DNA from: Planctomycetota bacterium
GTDB taxonomy: Bacteria; Planctomycetota; Planctomycetia; Planctomycetales; Planctomycetaceae
DNA: 18,984 bases
Assembly (NCBI GenBank): GCA_013151585.1
Contig: JAADHY010000776.1
Coordinates: 11,871 to 30,854 of the forward strand
Direction: 5' to 3'
The notes under the pieces were generated by a model that did no database searches, was not told the origin of the DNA, and saw only the letters and a list, made by a program, of their open reading frames with translations. The translations under genes and the position numbers were made by a program. Shown here one piece after another: positions 1 to 7,457 of this stretch; position 1 is the stretch's first letter; each line of letters starts with the position of its first letter.

Positions 1-1744
1 GCTTGAAAAGCTTGCCTTCGGCACCCGTCATCGTGAAAACGGGTAAGAAGCTGATCACGGTAGTCGAAATGGCCGTCAGCACGGCGCTGGCCACCTCGTT
101 GGAAGCCCGATAGATCACTTCCAGCCGGTTCTCCTCCGGTCCCGCTTTCTCCAGGTGGCTGAGCATGTTCTCGCACATGACGATGCCCATATCCACCATC
201 GTGCCGATCGCGATGGCGATCCCCGACAGAGCGACGATATTCGCGTCGACGTGAAAGACCTTCATCGCGATGAAGCAAACCAGGACGGCCAGCGGAAGCA
301 GCCCGCTGATGAGGATCGAGCTGCGCAGGTGCATCACCATAACGATCACGACGATGACCGTTACCAGAATTTCTTCGACCAGGGCCGTGTTGAGGGTTCC
401 AAGAGTCTCGTAGATCAACCCAGTGCGGTCATAGAAGGGGACAACGGTCACCTGACTGGTGGTCACCCAGTCAGGCCATTCTTCGCGCGGCGTGGAGCGT
501 AGCCACTTGACCCAGTCTTCGTGGTTGAGCTCCGGGCCGTTGTAGCCGCGAAACCCATGCTTTTCGGCGAACGCCGCCACCTCCTCGCGGCTGACCTTGT
601 GGTAATCCACGAGGGCTTTGGTTGGCAGACCGGGGGCGATCTCGTCGATTTTCTTCTTGACGTTCTTGATGGCTTCCAGGGGATTGAAACCATATCGGAC
701 GACCACCACTCCGCCGACCGCTTCCGCGCCCCCTTTGTCCAAGGCTCCGCGGCGCAGCGCCGGCCCCAAGGTGACTTTGGCAACGTCCTTGATGTAGATC
801 GGGACATTGTCGTTGACGGCGACGACGCTGTATTCCAGGTCCTTGACGTTCCGGACGAATCCCAACCCTCGGATGAAATACTCAGCCTTGTTGACCTCGA
901 TTGTGCGGGCTCCCACATCGATGTTCGACATCCGCACGGCTCGGAAGACCTGGTCGATGGTGATTCGCGCCGCTCGCATCGCATCCGGATCGACGTCGAT
1001 CTGGTATTCCCGCACAAAGCCGCCGACCGACGCCACCTCGCTGATCCCTTCAGCCGAGAGCAAGTAGTACCGCACGTACCAGTCTTGGATCGTGCGCAGC
1101 TCGTGAAGGTCCCAACCGCCCACGGGCTTGTTGTCCGGATCGCGTCCTTCCAGCGTGTACCAATAGATTTGTCCCAGCGGGGTGGAATCCGGGCCAAGGG
1201 CCGGCTGTACGCCCTCCGGCAGAGTGCCCGCCGGGAGACTGTTCAGCTTTTCCAGGACGCGGGTCCGGGACCAGTAGAACTCAACGTCTTCGTTGAAGAT
1301 CACGTAGATCGTCGAAAAGCCGAAGAACGAATAGCTGCGGATGGTCTTGACCCCCGGGACTCCGAGCAACGAGACAGTGAGCGGATAGGTGATCTGATCT
1401 TCGACATCCTGCGGGGATCGCCCCATCCACTCGGTGAAGACAATCTGCTGGTTCTCGCCGATATCCGGGATGGCGTCCACCGGGACGGGGTCGCGCGGCA
1501 ACCCCCAAAGCTCCCAGTCAAACGGGGCGACCATGATCCCCCAAAAAATCACGCCGATCACGAACAGACCGACGACCAGCTTGTTTTCCAGGCAGAAACG
1601 CAGCGCGGCGGACAGCAACGACCGGGACTCGGAAGATGAGGGGTTGGAAGCCGGAGCCGACGAACCGGAGTCGAGAGCCGAGCTCGCGACCTCGGAACCT
1701 TTCTCCGCTCCACCTGCGTCGCTAGGAATCTGCGTATCGCTCAT
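1..1744 (-). CDS. cusA: CusA-type heavy-metal efflux RND pump, N-terminal 581 residues (cut by left edge)
   Basis: Inner-membrane proton-driven pump of the HME-RND family, which exports monovalent or divalent metal ions with a periplasmic adaptor. I translated this frame from ATG 1744-1742; it stays open to the left edge. After a Ser/Ala-rich tail of about 40 residues come the first membrane segment, the porter domain (PVDAIPDIGENQQIVFTEW, GPDSTPLGQIYWYTLEG), a run of membrane helices, and the family hallmark in TM4 (IAIGTMVDMGIVMCEN) with the Asp expected in proton relay. E. coli CusA is about 1047 residues, so roughly the first half is here. Between GLP and VTVVPFYDR lies an extra segment of about 57 residues (approximately 454-624), where E. 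coli CusA has only a few. Its position downstream of a CusB-type adaptor favours copper/silver export, but the methionine metal sites are mostly outside the window. Czc-type specificity cannot be excluded. Confidence 0.93.
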   Translation of the reverse strand, partial: MSDTQIPSDAGGAEKGSEVASSALDSGSSAPASNPSSSESRSLLSAALRFCLENKLVVGLFVIGVIFWGIMVAPFDWELWGLPRDPVPVDAIPDIGENQQIVFTEWMGRSPQDVEDQITYPLTVSLLGVPGVKTIRSYSFFGFSTIYVIFNEDVEFYWSRTRVLEKLNSLPAGTLPEGVQPALGPDSTPLGQIYWYTLEGRDPDNKPVGGWDLHELRTIQDWYVRYYLLSAEGISEVASVGGFVREYQIDVDPDAMRAARITIDQVFRAVRMSNIDVGARTIEVNKAEYFIRGLGFVRNVKDLEYSVVAVNDNVPIYIKDVAKVTLGPALRRGALDKGGAEAVGGVVVVRYGFNPLEAIKNVKKKIDEIAPGLPTKALVDYHKVSREEVAAFAEKHGFRGYNGPELNHEDWVKWLRSTPREEWPDWVTTSQVTVVPFYDRTGLIYETLGTLNTALVEEILVTVIVVIVMVMHLRSSILISGLLPLAVLVCFIAMKVFHVDANIVALSGIAIAIGTMVDMGIVMCENMLSHLEKAGPEENRLEVIYRASNEVASAVLTAISTTVISFLPVFTMTGAEGKLFK

Positions 1745-2014
1745 CGCACACCTTTCAGCCTGCAGAACGATCGTCTCTGTGCTTCGTCCTCAGCCCATTC
1801 CGCGTCCACGCCAAGCTTCTCCGGACCTCCTCAAACGTCCGCACAAGCTCGTTGGTCGCGAGTCGCTTGGGGCTTCCCAGATCGACTGCAGAGACGACTT
1901 TCATCAAAACCCTGTATTCAATTTGCCGGAATTGTCTTACGCGACCCTCGGACGCCACCGAAGCGAGTGAGCGGCAGGCGTTCGCCTCCAGTGTCCGCGT
2001 GGAGCCGACGGGAC

Positions 2015-2033
2015 CGCAGGCTAGCGCCCTGCG
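2015..2033. repeat. Short palindrome, CGCAGG / CCTGCG stem
   Basis: CGCAGG (2015-2020) is complementary to CCTGCG (2028-2033) with a 7-nt loop CTAGCGC. It has no T-tract on either side, so it is not a classical terminator. It lies in the cusB-cusA gap. Whether it belongs to a genome-wide repeat family cannot be told from one copy. Confidence 0.4.
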
Positions 2034-2108
2034 CCCCAGACGGTCTCCGAAGTTCGAACAATCGGCGCTCATGCTGCGTAGGTCTCAACGCACGAAGACT
2101 CTTTAGCC

Positions 2109-2123
2109 AAGGGCTCCGCCCTT
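2109..2123. repeat. Short palindrome, AAGGGC-TCC-GCCCTT
   Basis: A perfect 6-bp stem with a 3-nt loop, in the cusB-cusA gap and not followed by a T-tract on either strand. Its flanks (TTTAGCC... and ...AGTC) do not match modules A or B elsewhere in the window. Confidence 0.35.
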
Positions 2124-2352
2124 AGTCTCCCCGCAGGCACGTGGCATGGAGCCATCTTGGGGTCGGCATCCCACCCTACGACTATTCCCACCTCATCTGC
2201 CCTCCGGACACCTTCTCCCCCACGGCTCCGCCACGGGGGCGAGGGGGCTGCCGATGTGAAGTTTTCCTTTGGTTTTCGGATTTCGCTGGCTTTCTCGATT
2301 GACCATTTGGCTCACCTATAATCAGGACCCAACACGCCCTCCAAACATGGGC

Positions 2353-4680
2353 TCAAGGCTCGGCACCAATCTTTTCTACGCGGTCCGCGCACTTGAGCAT
2401 GCTTTCCCCGTAATACGGGTTCCGCGTGTCGTCGTCTGGTTGAAGCCACGCGGCGCCTTTCCCGCCGAAGGCCATCGGGCAGTGGTGGAGGTAAACGGTC
2501 ACTCCTTTCCCGAATCCAAACTGGATCGCCAGCACCTGCATTTCACTGGAGAGCGATGCGAACTGGCCGCGCAGGTCCTTGATGTCTTTCGCTGCCCCCA
2601 GCGATTCGGCGATTGTTTTCAGGTTCTCCAGCTCTTTCATCCAAGCCATATGAGCCTTCTGATCGCTCAACAGCTTCATGTCGATGCCGTCGAGGATCGG
2701 CATTAGTTTCTGTGCGGCTTGTTGTGCGGCTTGGGCGTCGTCCTTCGCAAGAGCCTCTCCGATGGCCACGTAGGTCTGCCAGAGCGGGACCAGTTGCTTC
2801 TGGAACGATTCCGGCACATTCAGCCGCTTGGGAACTTGTTCGACTTGCTGAGCCACCCGGAAATGGGCGTCGAGGCGATTCCAGTTTTTCCGGAATCGTT
2901 CCGCAAGACGCTTAGCCTCCTTCCACGTTTTCGCTTCACTGCCTTCAAACGCGTCGTTGCCCAGCAGCATGGCCAACTCTTTCCAGAGCAATTTGTCTTC
3001 GCCTTCCAAAGCGTCCGCATCGAGTCCCGCCAGGGCGTCCCCGGCCGAACGGAACGCTTGCCGCAAACTGGGCAAGTCCTCTTCTTGTTCGGCCGCGACA
3101 ATCGCGTGGTAAGCCTCCAACAATGGCTTCAACCGCCGGCGGAAGCTGAACGGCACATCGATCAACTCGCCCTCTGCCACCTCGGCGCTGCCTTCCGGTG
3201 TCATCATGCTGGGCCGAGCCTGAATCTGGATTTCACTGTCGATCTTGAAGTTACCGTTCGTCACCACCAGTTCACCTTCTTGCAAACCGTGGCGGACGAT
3301 GTAGTAATCGCCGGCGCGCGGACCGAGCACGATCTCGCGGCCTTCAAAAGTCGGTTCGTCCGCGTTGGGGTCTTCGACGTAGACGATCGCCCGCGTCCCC
3401 GTGACCAAGGCAGCCGTCACAGGAATCACCAGCGGCTTGATCTCCTCACTCTCCTCGACCGTCGTGAATCCCAGGGTCTCCGCGCGCACCAACGGCATCT
3501 GGCATACGTGGCAGACCCCAGGTCCGTCTTCCACCACTTCCGGATGCATGGGACACATCCACTTGCCCGCCATCTCCGGATCCACCACTCGTCCGCCCGT
3601 CGCGACCCGCGCCCGAACGGTGCCTCGTACGAACATTTCCGGCTTCAACTTCAAGTCTGGATTCGGCACGTTGACCCGGACTTTGACCGTACGGGTTCGG
3701 TCATCCAGAACGGGGTCGATGAAAGCGATACGCCCTTCGAATGCCTCGCCCGGATAAGCCTCTGTTTCAAAAACCACCTTCTGCCCGTATCGAACCCAAA
3801 CCAGGTCCGACTCATAAGCGTCCATTTTGACCCACACCTGGGTCAAATCGGCGATCGTATAAATGCGGTCGCCGACACGGACGCGGTCTCCTTCCTGACG
3901 CAGCTTCTCAATGACGATGCCTCCGATCGGCGCGTAGATGGTCATGTGGTCGGAAGGACGTACCCGTTTTTCGATCTCGGCGATCTGTTCGTCGGTCAAT
4001 CCAAGCAATCGCAATTTCTCGCGGCTGGACGCGACCAGATCGACGCCTCCGGTGTCGAAAAAGGTCGAGGGCTTGCCGCGTTTACGAGCCGTCTTGATCG
4101 CTTCGATTAGCTCTTGCTGAGCGGCGTACAGTTCCTCGCTGTAGATGTAAACCATGTGGTCGCCCTTTTGGACTTGCACGCCGGTGTAGTCCACGTAAAG
4201 GCGATCCAGCCGCCCCGACACCCAAGCCGTGATGTACCGCAGTCGCGTCTCGTCGTAATCGACTTTGCCGACCATGCGAACTTCGGCCTCGACGAATTTC
4301 CGCTCGACCGGCGACACCTGAATGTTCATCAACGCTCGGGCCTCCGGGCTGACGATCAGTTGGCGAAGGGCTGTCCGCTTTTTTCCGCCGCTTGTCAGCG
4401 GAATCAGGTCCATGCCGCACAGGGGGCACTTTCCCGGCTTCGGCTGCTGGATTTGGGGATGCATGGAACAGGTCCAAATCTGCGGCTTCGACTCGCCTTC
4501 TTCTGCCTTCTGCTCCGAAGAGCCGGCGGGCGCGGCCGGAGCCGCAGACTCCGAGCCTGCCCAGAAATGATGGACGAAATACCCGAGCAAGAATACAACG
4601 ACGAGCCGAAGCAGGTGGCCCCAATGTCCACCGGCCGTCAAAACTTGTTTCATGCGTCCCATCTTGGTACTCGGGCTCAT
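2353..4680 (-). CDS. cusB: CusB-type RND efflux periplasmic adaptor with two heavy-metal-binding motifs
   Basis: Membrane-fusion (HlyD/CusB family) subunit linking the CusA pump to an outer-membrane channel. I start it at ATG 4680 (775 aa), because GGAGA sits 7 nt upstream; the open frame extends further, to 4821. Visible order: N-terminal membrane anchor (about 23-40), heavy-metal-binding motif 1 (CSMHP...CPLCGMDL, 71-92), hairpin/lipoyl and beta-barrel regions (about 108-360), a second heavy-metal-binding motif (CPMHP...CHVCQMPL, 376-397), membrane-proximal domain (to about 490), then a long C-terminal region. The end (about 625-766) carries DUF3347-type hallmarks, HHCPMAFGGKGAAW and NPYYGESMLKC; 513-605 looks like a weaker related helical unit. 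E. coli CusB is about 400 residues, so this is nearly twice as long. The Cys/Met/His-rich motifs suggest capture and handover of soft metal ions. It lies 350 bp downstream of the lipoprotein gene and 608 bp upstream of cusA on the same strand. Confidence 0.93.
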   Translation of the reverse strand: MSPSTKMGRMKQVLTAGGHWGHLLRLVVVFLLGYFVHHFWAGSESAAPAAPAGSSEQKAEEGESKPQIWTCSMHPQIQQPKPGKCPLCGMDLIPLTSGGKKRTALRQLIVSPEARALMNIQVSPVERKFVEAEVRMVGKVDYDETRLRYITAWVSGRLDRLYVDYTGVQVQKGDHMVYIYSEELYAAQQELIEAIKTARKRGKPSTFFDTGGVDLVASSREKLRLLGLTDEQIAEIEKRVRPSDHMTIYAPIGGIVIEKLRQEGDRVRVGDRIYTIADLTQVWVKMDAYESDLVWVRYGQKVVFETEAYPGEAFEGRIAFIDPVLDDRTRTVKVRVNVPNPDLKLKPEMFVRGTVRARVATGGRVVDPEMAGKWMCPMHPEVVEDGPGVCHVCQMPLVRAETLGFTTVEESEEIKPLVIPVTAALVTGTRAIVYVEDPNADEPTFEGREIVLGPRAGDYYIVRHGLQEGELVVTNGNFKIDSEIQIQARPSMMTPEGSAEVAEGELIDVPFSFRRRLKPLLEAYHAIVAAEQEEDLPSLRQAFRSAGDALAGLDADALEGEDKLLWKELAMLLGNDAFEGSEAKTWKEAKRLAERFRKNWNRLDAHFRVAQQVEQVPKRLNVPESFQKQLVPLWQTYVAIGEALAKDDAQAAQQAAQKLMPILDGIDMKLLSDQKAHMAWMKELENLKTIAESLGAAKDIKDLRGQFASLSSEMQVLAIQFGFGKGVTVYLHHCPMAFGGKGAAWLQPDDDTRNPYYGESMLKCADRVEKIGAEP

Positions 4681-5030
4681 CAGACGTTCTCCGAGTTCAT
4701 GCTTGGCAGTGTTTGTTGACTGGATCTGCTCGTTCGGGGCCCGACTTCCGTTGATCTCCGCCACGACCGTCACACTTGCGATCCGACGCGACCGTTCTGG
4801 CATCGTGCCGACTTCGGCCACCGAACACAGCTTTCCGGAAAAGCGGCGGCTGGCTTTGACGAATCGCCGACGGTTCCGGGGCGAAGAAACCCGCAGAGAA
4901 TCGCGGCTGCAGCAGCAAGAGGCGATTCATGGCGGAAAGCCGGGCTCCAAGACAGAGAGGCGCTGGTCACGCTTCCTGCGCCGGAACATTCGCTCTTATT
5001 GTGGGAACAAGAGCGGCTCACGTCCAGCGA
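4681..5030. other. 350-bp spacer between the lipoprotein gene and cusB
   Basis: It contains the cusB Shine-Dalgarno (GGAGA just upstream of 4680), a stem-loop at 4991-5015, and a distant inverted pair GAATCGCC (4861-4868) / GGCGATTC (4921-4928). A 77-codon minus-strand frame (4930-4697) has no recognisable domain or good ribosome site, and I do not call it. I recognise no promoter here. Confidence 0.5.
4991..5015 (-). other. Stem-loop just downstream of the lipoprotein gene
   Basis: CGCTCTT (4991-4997) pairs with AAGAGCG (5009-5015) across an 11-nt loop, a 7-bp stem starting about 15 nt after the lipoprotein stop codon. No T-tract follows it in the minus direction, so it is not a standard intrinsic terminator. 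It could attenuate, or stabilise the 3' end of the upstream message. Confidence 0.35.
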
Positions 5031-5495
5031 CTAATTGGATCGGGGAACCGAAGGGGAAGAGGGACGGCCCGCCAGGTATTTCTTCGGCTGCTTGCGCAAG
5101 GCGTCCTTGCATTGGCCGCAGCAGATCCAGACGTCTTTGTCCTTGAGCGTCACGGCCTGGACCACGGGAACCAGTACCCTCACCTTTTCGGGCGTGCCCA
5201 TGGAACCCAAAACCTTGCCACTTACCGGACAAACCGGGCGCTGTTCAGCCGTCGTCTCTTGGTCGGAATGGCCATGCGGAGAAGCTGTCTCCGGCGAGCT
5301 GTGATGGGAATGACTGGACCGAGCTTCCGGGTGTCCGGAACGCGGCGCGGGATGCGCCGATAGATCGTTGGTTTTTTCGGCCCGTCGATCGGTGCCCCCG
5401 GCCGCCGCCGGAGCAGGCGAAGCCGTACAACCGGCTAGCCCAAGCAGCAAGCCGGCAACTCCGGCCATCGCAGCCAATTGGGAAAAACGTAACAT
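5031..5495 (-). CDS. Small metal-binding lipoprotein with His-rich linker and CC-x-x-C motif
   Basis: Predicted exported lipoprotein of 154 aa. The start at 5495 is supported by a perfect AGGAGG 8 nt upstream; a longer frame to 5555 lacks such a site. The N-terminus is a type II signal peptide with lipobox LAGC (Cys23). A low-complexity His/Ser/Pro linker follows (about 45-85, with SHSHH and PHGH). The C-terminal domain (about 87-141) reads CPVSGKVLGSMG, then DVWICCGQCKDALRKQPKKYL. This resembles the YHS/TRASH-like metal-binding domains often encoded beside copper and heavy-metal efflux genes (family knowledge). Cys89, Cys125, Cys126 and Cys129 are candidate ligands. As the first gene of the efflux cluster it may hold or sense metal outside the cytoplasmic membrane; that role is inferred. 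A palindromic repeat sits in its leader immediately upstream of the ribosome site. Confidence 0.82.
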   Translation of the reverse strand: MLRFSQLAAMAGVAGLLLGLAGCTASPAPAAAGGTDRRAEKTNDLSAHPAPRSGHPEARSSHSHHSSPETASPHGHSDQETTAEQRPVCPVSGKVLGSMGTPEKVRVLVPVVQAVTLKDKDVWICCGQCKDALRKQPKKYLAGRPSSPSVPRSN

Positions 5496-5964
5496 CTTCG
5501 ATGCCTCCTGGTAACTCTTGCGGCCCTCAAAGGCCGCGTTCTCTCGCCCACTCAATCTTTTTTAGCGAACGGGCGGCTTGCCCAACTTCTGCGGAGAAGC
5601 CGCGACACTCGACATCGCAAACTCGCGCGTCCCGAAAGGGCGCCCTCCGTGGCGCCTCGTCCGGTTAACAAGGACCTGTCCGCATCCGTCGTCGCTGTTC
5701 ACTTTTCGTGATCCCATCGCCGGCAGCGGCCCCTTGGGAGCCCGTCCAAGCCCGAGGCGTTAACGGTTCCCGGGGTCGACTCACGGCAACAAACTCGCCT
5801 GTCTCACATTCGTTGGATGCTCGAACGGACAACTTTCTTCGCCTTTTGAGCGATTTTTCGAGTCACAAGGTCCACGGGCGTCCATCCGGAGAGCGTCGGC
5901 CGGGTCAGAAAAACAAACGGTTTTCGCCAGCCTGCCGGAAGAAAAACGGGCGTGAGATGTCGCC
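5496..5964. other. Upstream region of the efflux cluster and 3' flank of the isomerase gene (469 bp)
   Basis: This must hold the promoter for the minus-strand efflux cluster, but I cannot pick out -35/-10 boxes or a CueR-type dyad with confidence. Recognisable items are the leader palindrome at 5518-5540, a perfect 10-bp palindrome AGGGCGCCCT (5637-5646), and a T-rich stretch (minus strand, about 5908-5947) after the isomerase stop, with no clean stem. The open frames here lack any recognisable product. Confidence 0.5.
5518..5540. repeat. Palindromic module A, copy in the lipoprotein-gene leader
   Basis: TTGCGGCC (5518-5525), loop CTCAAA, then GGCCGCGTT (5532-5540); the paired core is GCGGCC/GGCCGC. 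The same outer bases with a different loop recur at 18548-18569, and in the opposite orientation at 9045-9069 and 9207-9231. This copy lies just upstream of the AGGAGG ribosome site of the lipoprotein gene, so it would be a hairpin in that mRNA leader. Confidence 0.65.
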
Positions 5965-7434
5965 TCAGAGCGAGTCGGGCGTGACGATGGCGGCTTCGAT
6001 GTCGAGGATGTCGGCCAGTTGCTTGAGGGCTTCCGCACGATGGCCGACGCCGAGCGCGAAATGGTGCGTCGGCCCTTCCGCCACCCAGCGTTTCAGAAAG
6101 GTCCGGACGTCCGGCTGAAAGAAACCACGCGTGTTCGTGTTGCCGGTGGGGGGAATCGGACCACGAACACTCTCGCCCTCCGCAATGACGAACTTGAATC
6201 GGCCGTCGTGCCGGACGCCGATGCTCAGCATCGTGATCGGTCCCTCCTTGATCTTGAACTCGACGCTGGCGCCGCAGCCCGGCTTGCCATGGTACTTGCG
6301 CAAGCTGCGCAACACCGGCTTGCCCTCGGCGATGTTGATGTGATGCGGACCGTCATGGCCCACCAGCACGAACCCCTCGCGAAAGTCGACGGGATGGAAT
6401 TCAGCAAAGCTGCCCCCCATGCCGAGCCGATCCATGATCAGCATCGCGACGCACGTTTTCAGGTCTGATTCGCCGCACATGGGAAAACCGGCTGCGGTCA
6501 GCAGCGAATTGCCGACAATCAGGTTCGTCACCAGCCTTCGCATCGGGCTGTCTTCTTCGCCTTCGTAGTAGTAGGCCAGGGCATCCAGATCGTGCACTTC
6601 GATGAACTTATCCAAAGCGACCGCCACGCGGGCCGCTACGTGCAAGTCTTCGGCGGTTAGCTTCGTCGTCACCGGGTCTGAGACAGGATCGGGCGTGGCG
6701 AACAGCTCCAAAATCTGTGCTTCCTTGGCTTGGATCTCCGCCTGCGTAACGGTGCGTTCCAGACGCAGCAGCTCATCCGGCTCGGTCTGCACCACATGAC
6801 AGCCGAAGGCGGCCGTCAGAGCGGCCTGGTCCGTTTGCATATCGAACATGTGTTCGATCGGATGCCCGAAGTGGCCGATCCGCGCCCGTTTCAAATCGTG
6901 CAACGCCATCGCGATGTCGCACCAATCGGCGATTTCGGCCTGAGCGATCGGGTCGTCCTTCAACGTCCCCAGGATCACCGGCGGCGGTTTGCGGCCCATG
7001 CGGATCGCCACGCCGGTAAATTCCGGCACAGAACAGAAATCGTCGTTGCAGAGCTGCATATAAGTCGTGGCGCGGGGATAGTCCAGAGCGGGCAATGGCT
7101 GCAGCGCGACTAACACCATCGGAACATCCAGACCGCGCGCGATCACCGCAAACGTCGCCGAGGTCGCGTACGTCAGCATGTCGCAAAAGACGAGGTCCAA
7201 ATCGGCCGCTTTCAATTTGGGCAAAAGCGCATAAGCCGAGTGCGCATCGTCAACGATCCCAAAGTCGATCACCTCGACGCCGTGTGATCGGACCTGATCG
7301 ACAAATACGCTCAGTTTGCCGCGCAGCTCTTCCAGCAACCCGTCAAACTGCGGCCAGTACTTGTGAAACCCGACGCCGAAAACCCCGATCCGAGCGGTGC
7401 GTGGTTTGCGTCGAGGAATCCGCGGAGTGCTCAT
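5965..7434 (-). CDS. L-arabinose/L-fucose isomerase-fold sugar isomerase
   Basis: Cytoplasmic aldose-ketose isomerase of the AraA/FucI superfamily, 489 aa, close to E. coli AraA (500 aa). The start ATG 7434 has a weak AGGG-like ribosome site. An N-terminal Rossmann-like part (about 14-200) precedes the catalytic part. The four residues that bind Mn2+ in AraA-type enzymes appear to be present: Glu322 in CGESDLKT, Glu345 in GGSFAEFHP, His360 in LVGHDGPHH, and a C-terminal His457/458 in PTHHFALG. Overall similarity to true AraA is low, so the substrate is not assigned; L-arabinose, L-fucose or another deoxy or uronic sugar are possible. It lies 23 bp downstream of a sodium:solute symporter gene on the same strand, and the pair probably imports and isomerises one sugar. 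It is the last gene of that pair; 469 bp follow before the lipoprotein gene. Confidence 0.88.
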   Translation of the reverse strand: MSTPRIPRRKPRTARIGVFGVGFHKYWPQFDGLLEELRGKLSVFVDQVRSHGVEVIDFGIVDDAHSAYALLPKLKAADLDLVFCDMLTYATSATFAVIARGLDVPMVLVALQPLPALDYPRATTYMQLCNDDFCSVPEFTGVAIRMGRKPPPVILGTLKDDPIAQAEIADWCDIAMALHDLKRARIGHFGHPIEHMFDMQTDQAALTAAFGCHVVQTEPDELLRLERTVTQAEIQAKEAQILELFATPDPVSDPVTTKLTAEDLHVAARVAVALDKFIEVHDLDALAYYYEGEEDSPMRRLVTNLIVGNSLLTAAGFPMCGESDLKTCVAMLIMDRLGMGGSFAEFHPVDFREGFVLVGHDGPHHINIAEGKPVLRSLRKYHGKPGCGASVEFKIKEGPITMLSIGVRHDGRFKFVIAEGESVRGPIPPTGNTNTRGFFQPDVRTFLKRWVAEGPTHHFALGVGHRAEALKQLADILDIEAAIVTPDSL

Positions 7435-7457
7435 CGCTGCCCTTTTTCCGGTTTCGT

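Larger units (their letters stand above)
1745..2352. other. 608-bp intergenic region between cusB and cusA, palindrome-rich
   Basis: This is unusually long for a gap inside a co-oriented efflux operon. I see no convincing gene. Open frames on both strands across 1755-2106 have no recognisable domain, and the two overlap each other. The stretch holds short stem-loops at 2015-2033 and 2109-2123, plus a C-run/G-run pair around 2215-2245 (CCCCC...GGGGG flanking GGCTCCGCC). It reads as accumulated intergenic repeat material. It may split transcription of cusA from cusB. Confidence 0.6.

Noticed and set aside
1755..2072. 105-codon minus-strand frame in the cusB-cusA gap
   Set aside because: It has no recognisable domain, overlaps another open frame, and covers palindromic repeat sequence. 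It is more likely repeat-derived than a gene.
2299..2322. TTGACC and TATAAT on the plus strand resembling a sigma-70 promoter
   Set aside because: The spacing is only 12 bp, and it would transcribe antisense into cusB with no gene to serve.
4681..4821. 47-codon N-terminal extension of CusB to the ATG at 4821
   Set aside because: It lacks a membrane or signal feature and a ribosome site, whereas ATG 4680 has GGAGA at 7 nt and directly precedes the membrane anchor.
4697..4930. 77-codon minus-strand frame upstream of cusB
   Set aside because: No good ribosome site or domain, and composition like the other non-coding frames of this GC-rich sequence.
5905..5950. T-rich stretch after the isomerase stop as a terminator
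   Set aside because: There are T-runs on the minus strand, but no stable stem directly before them.
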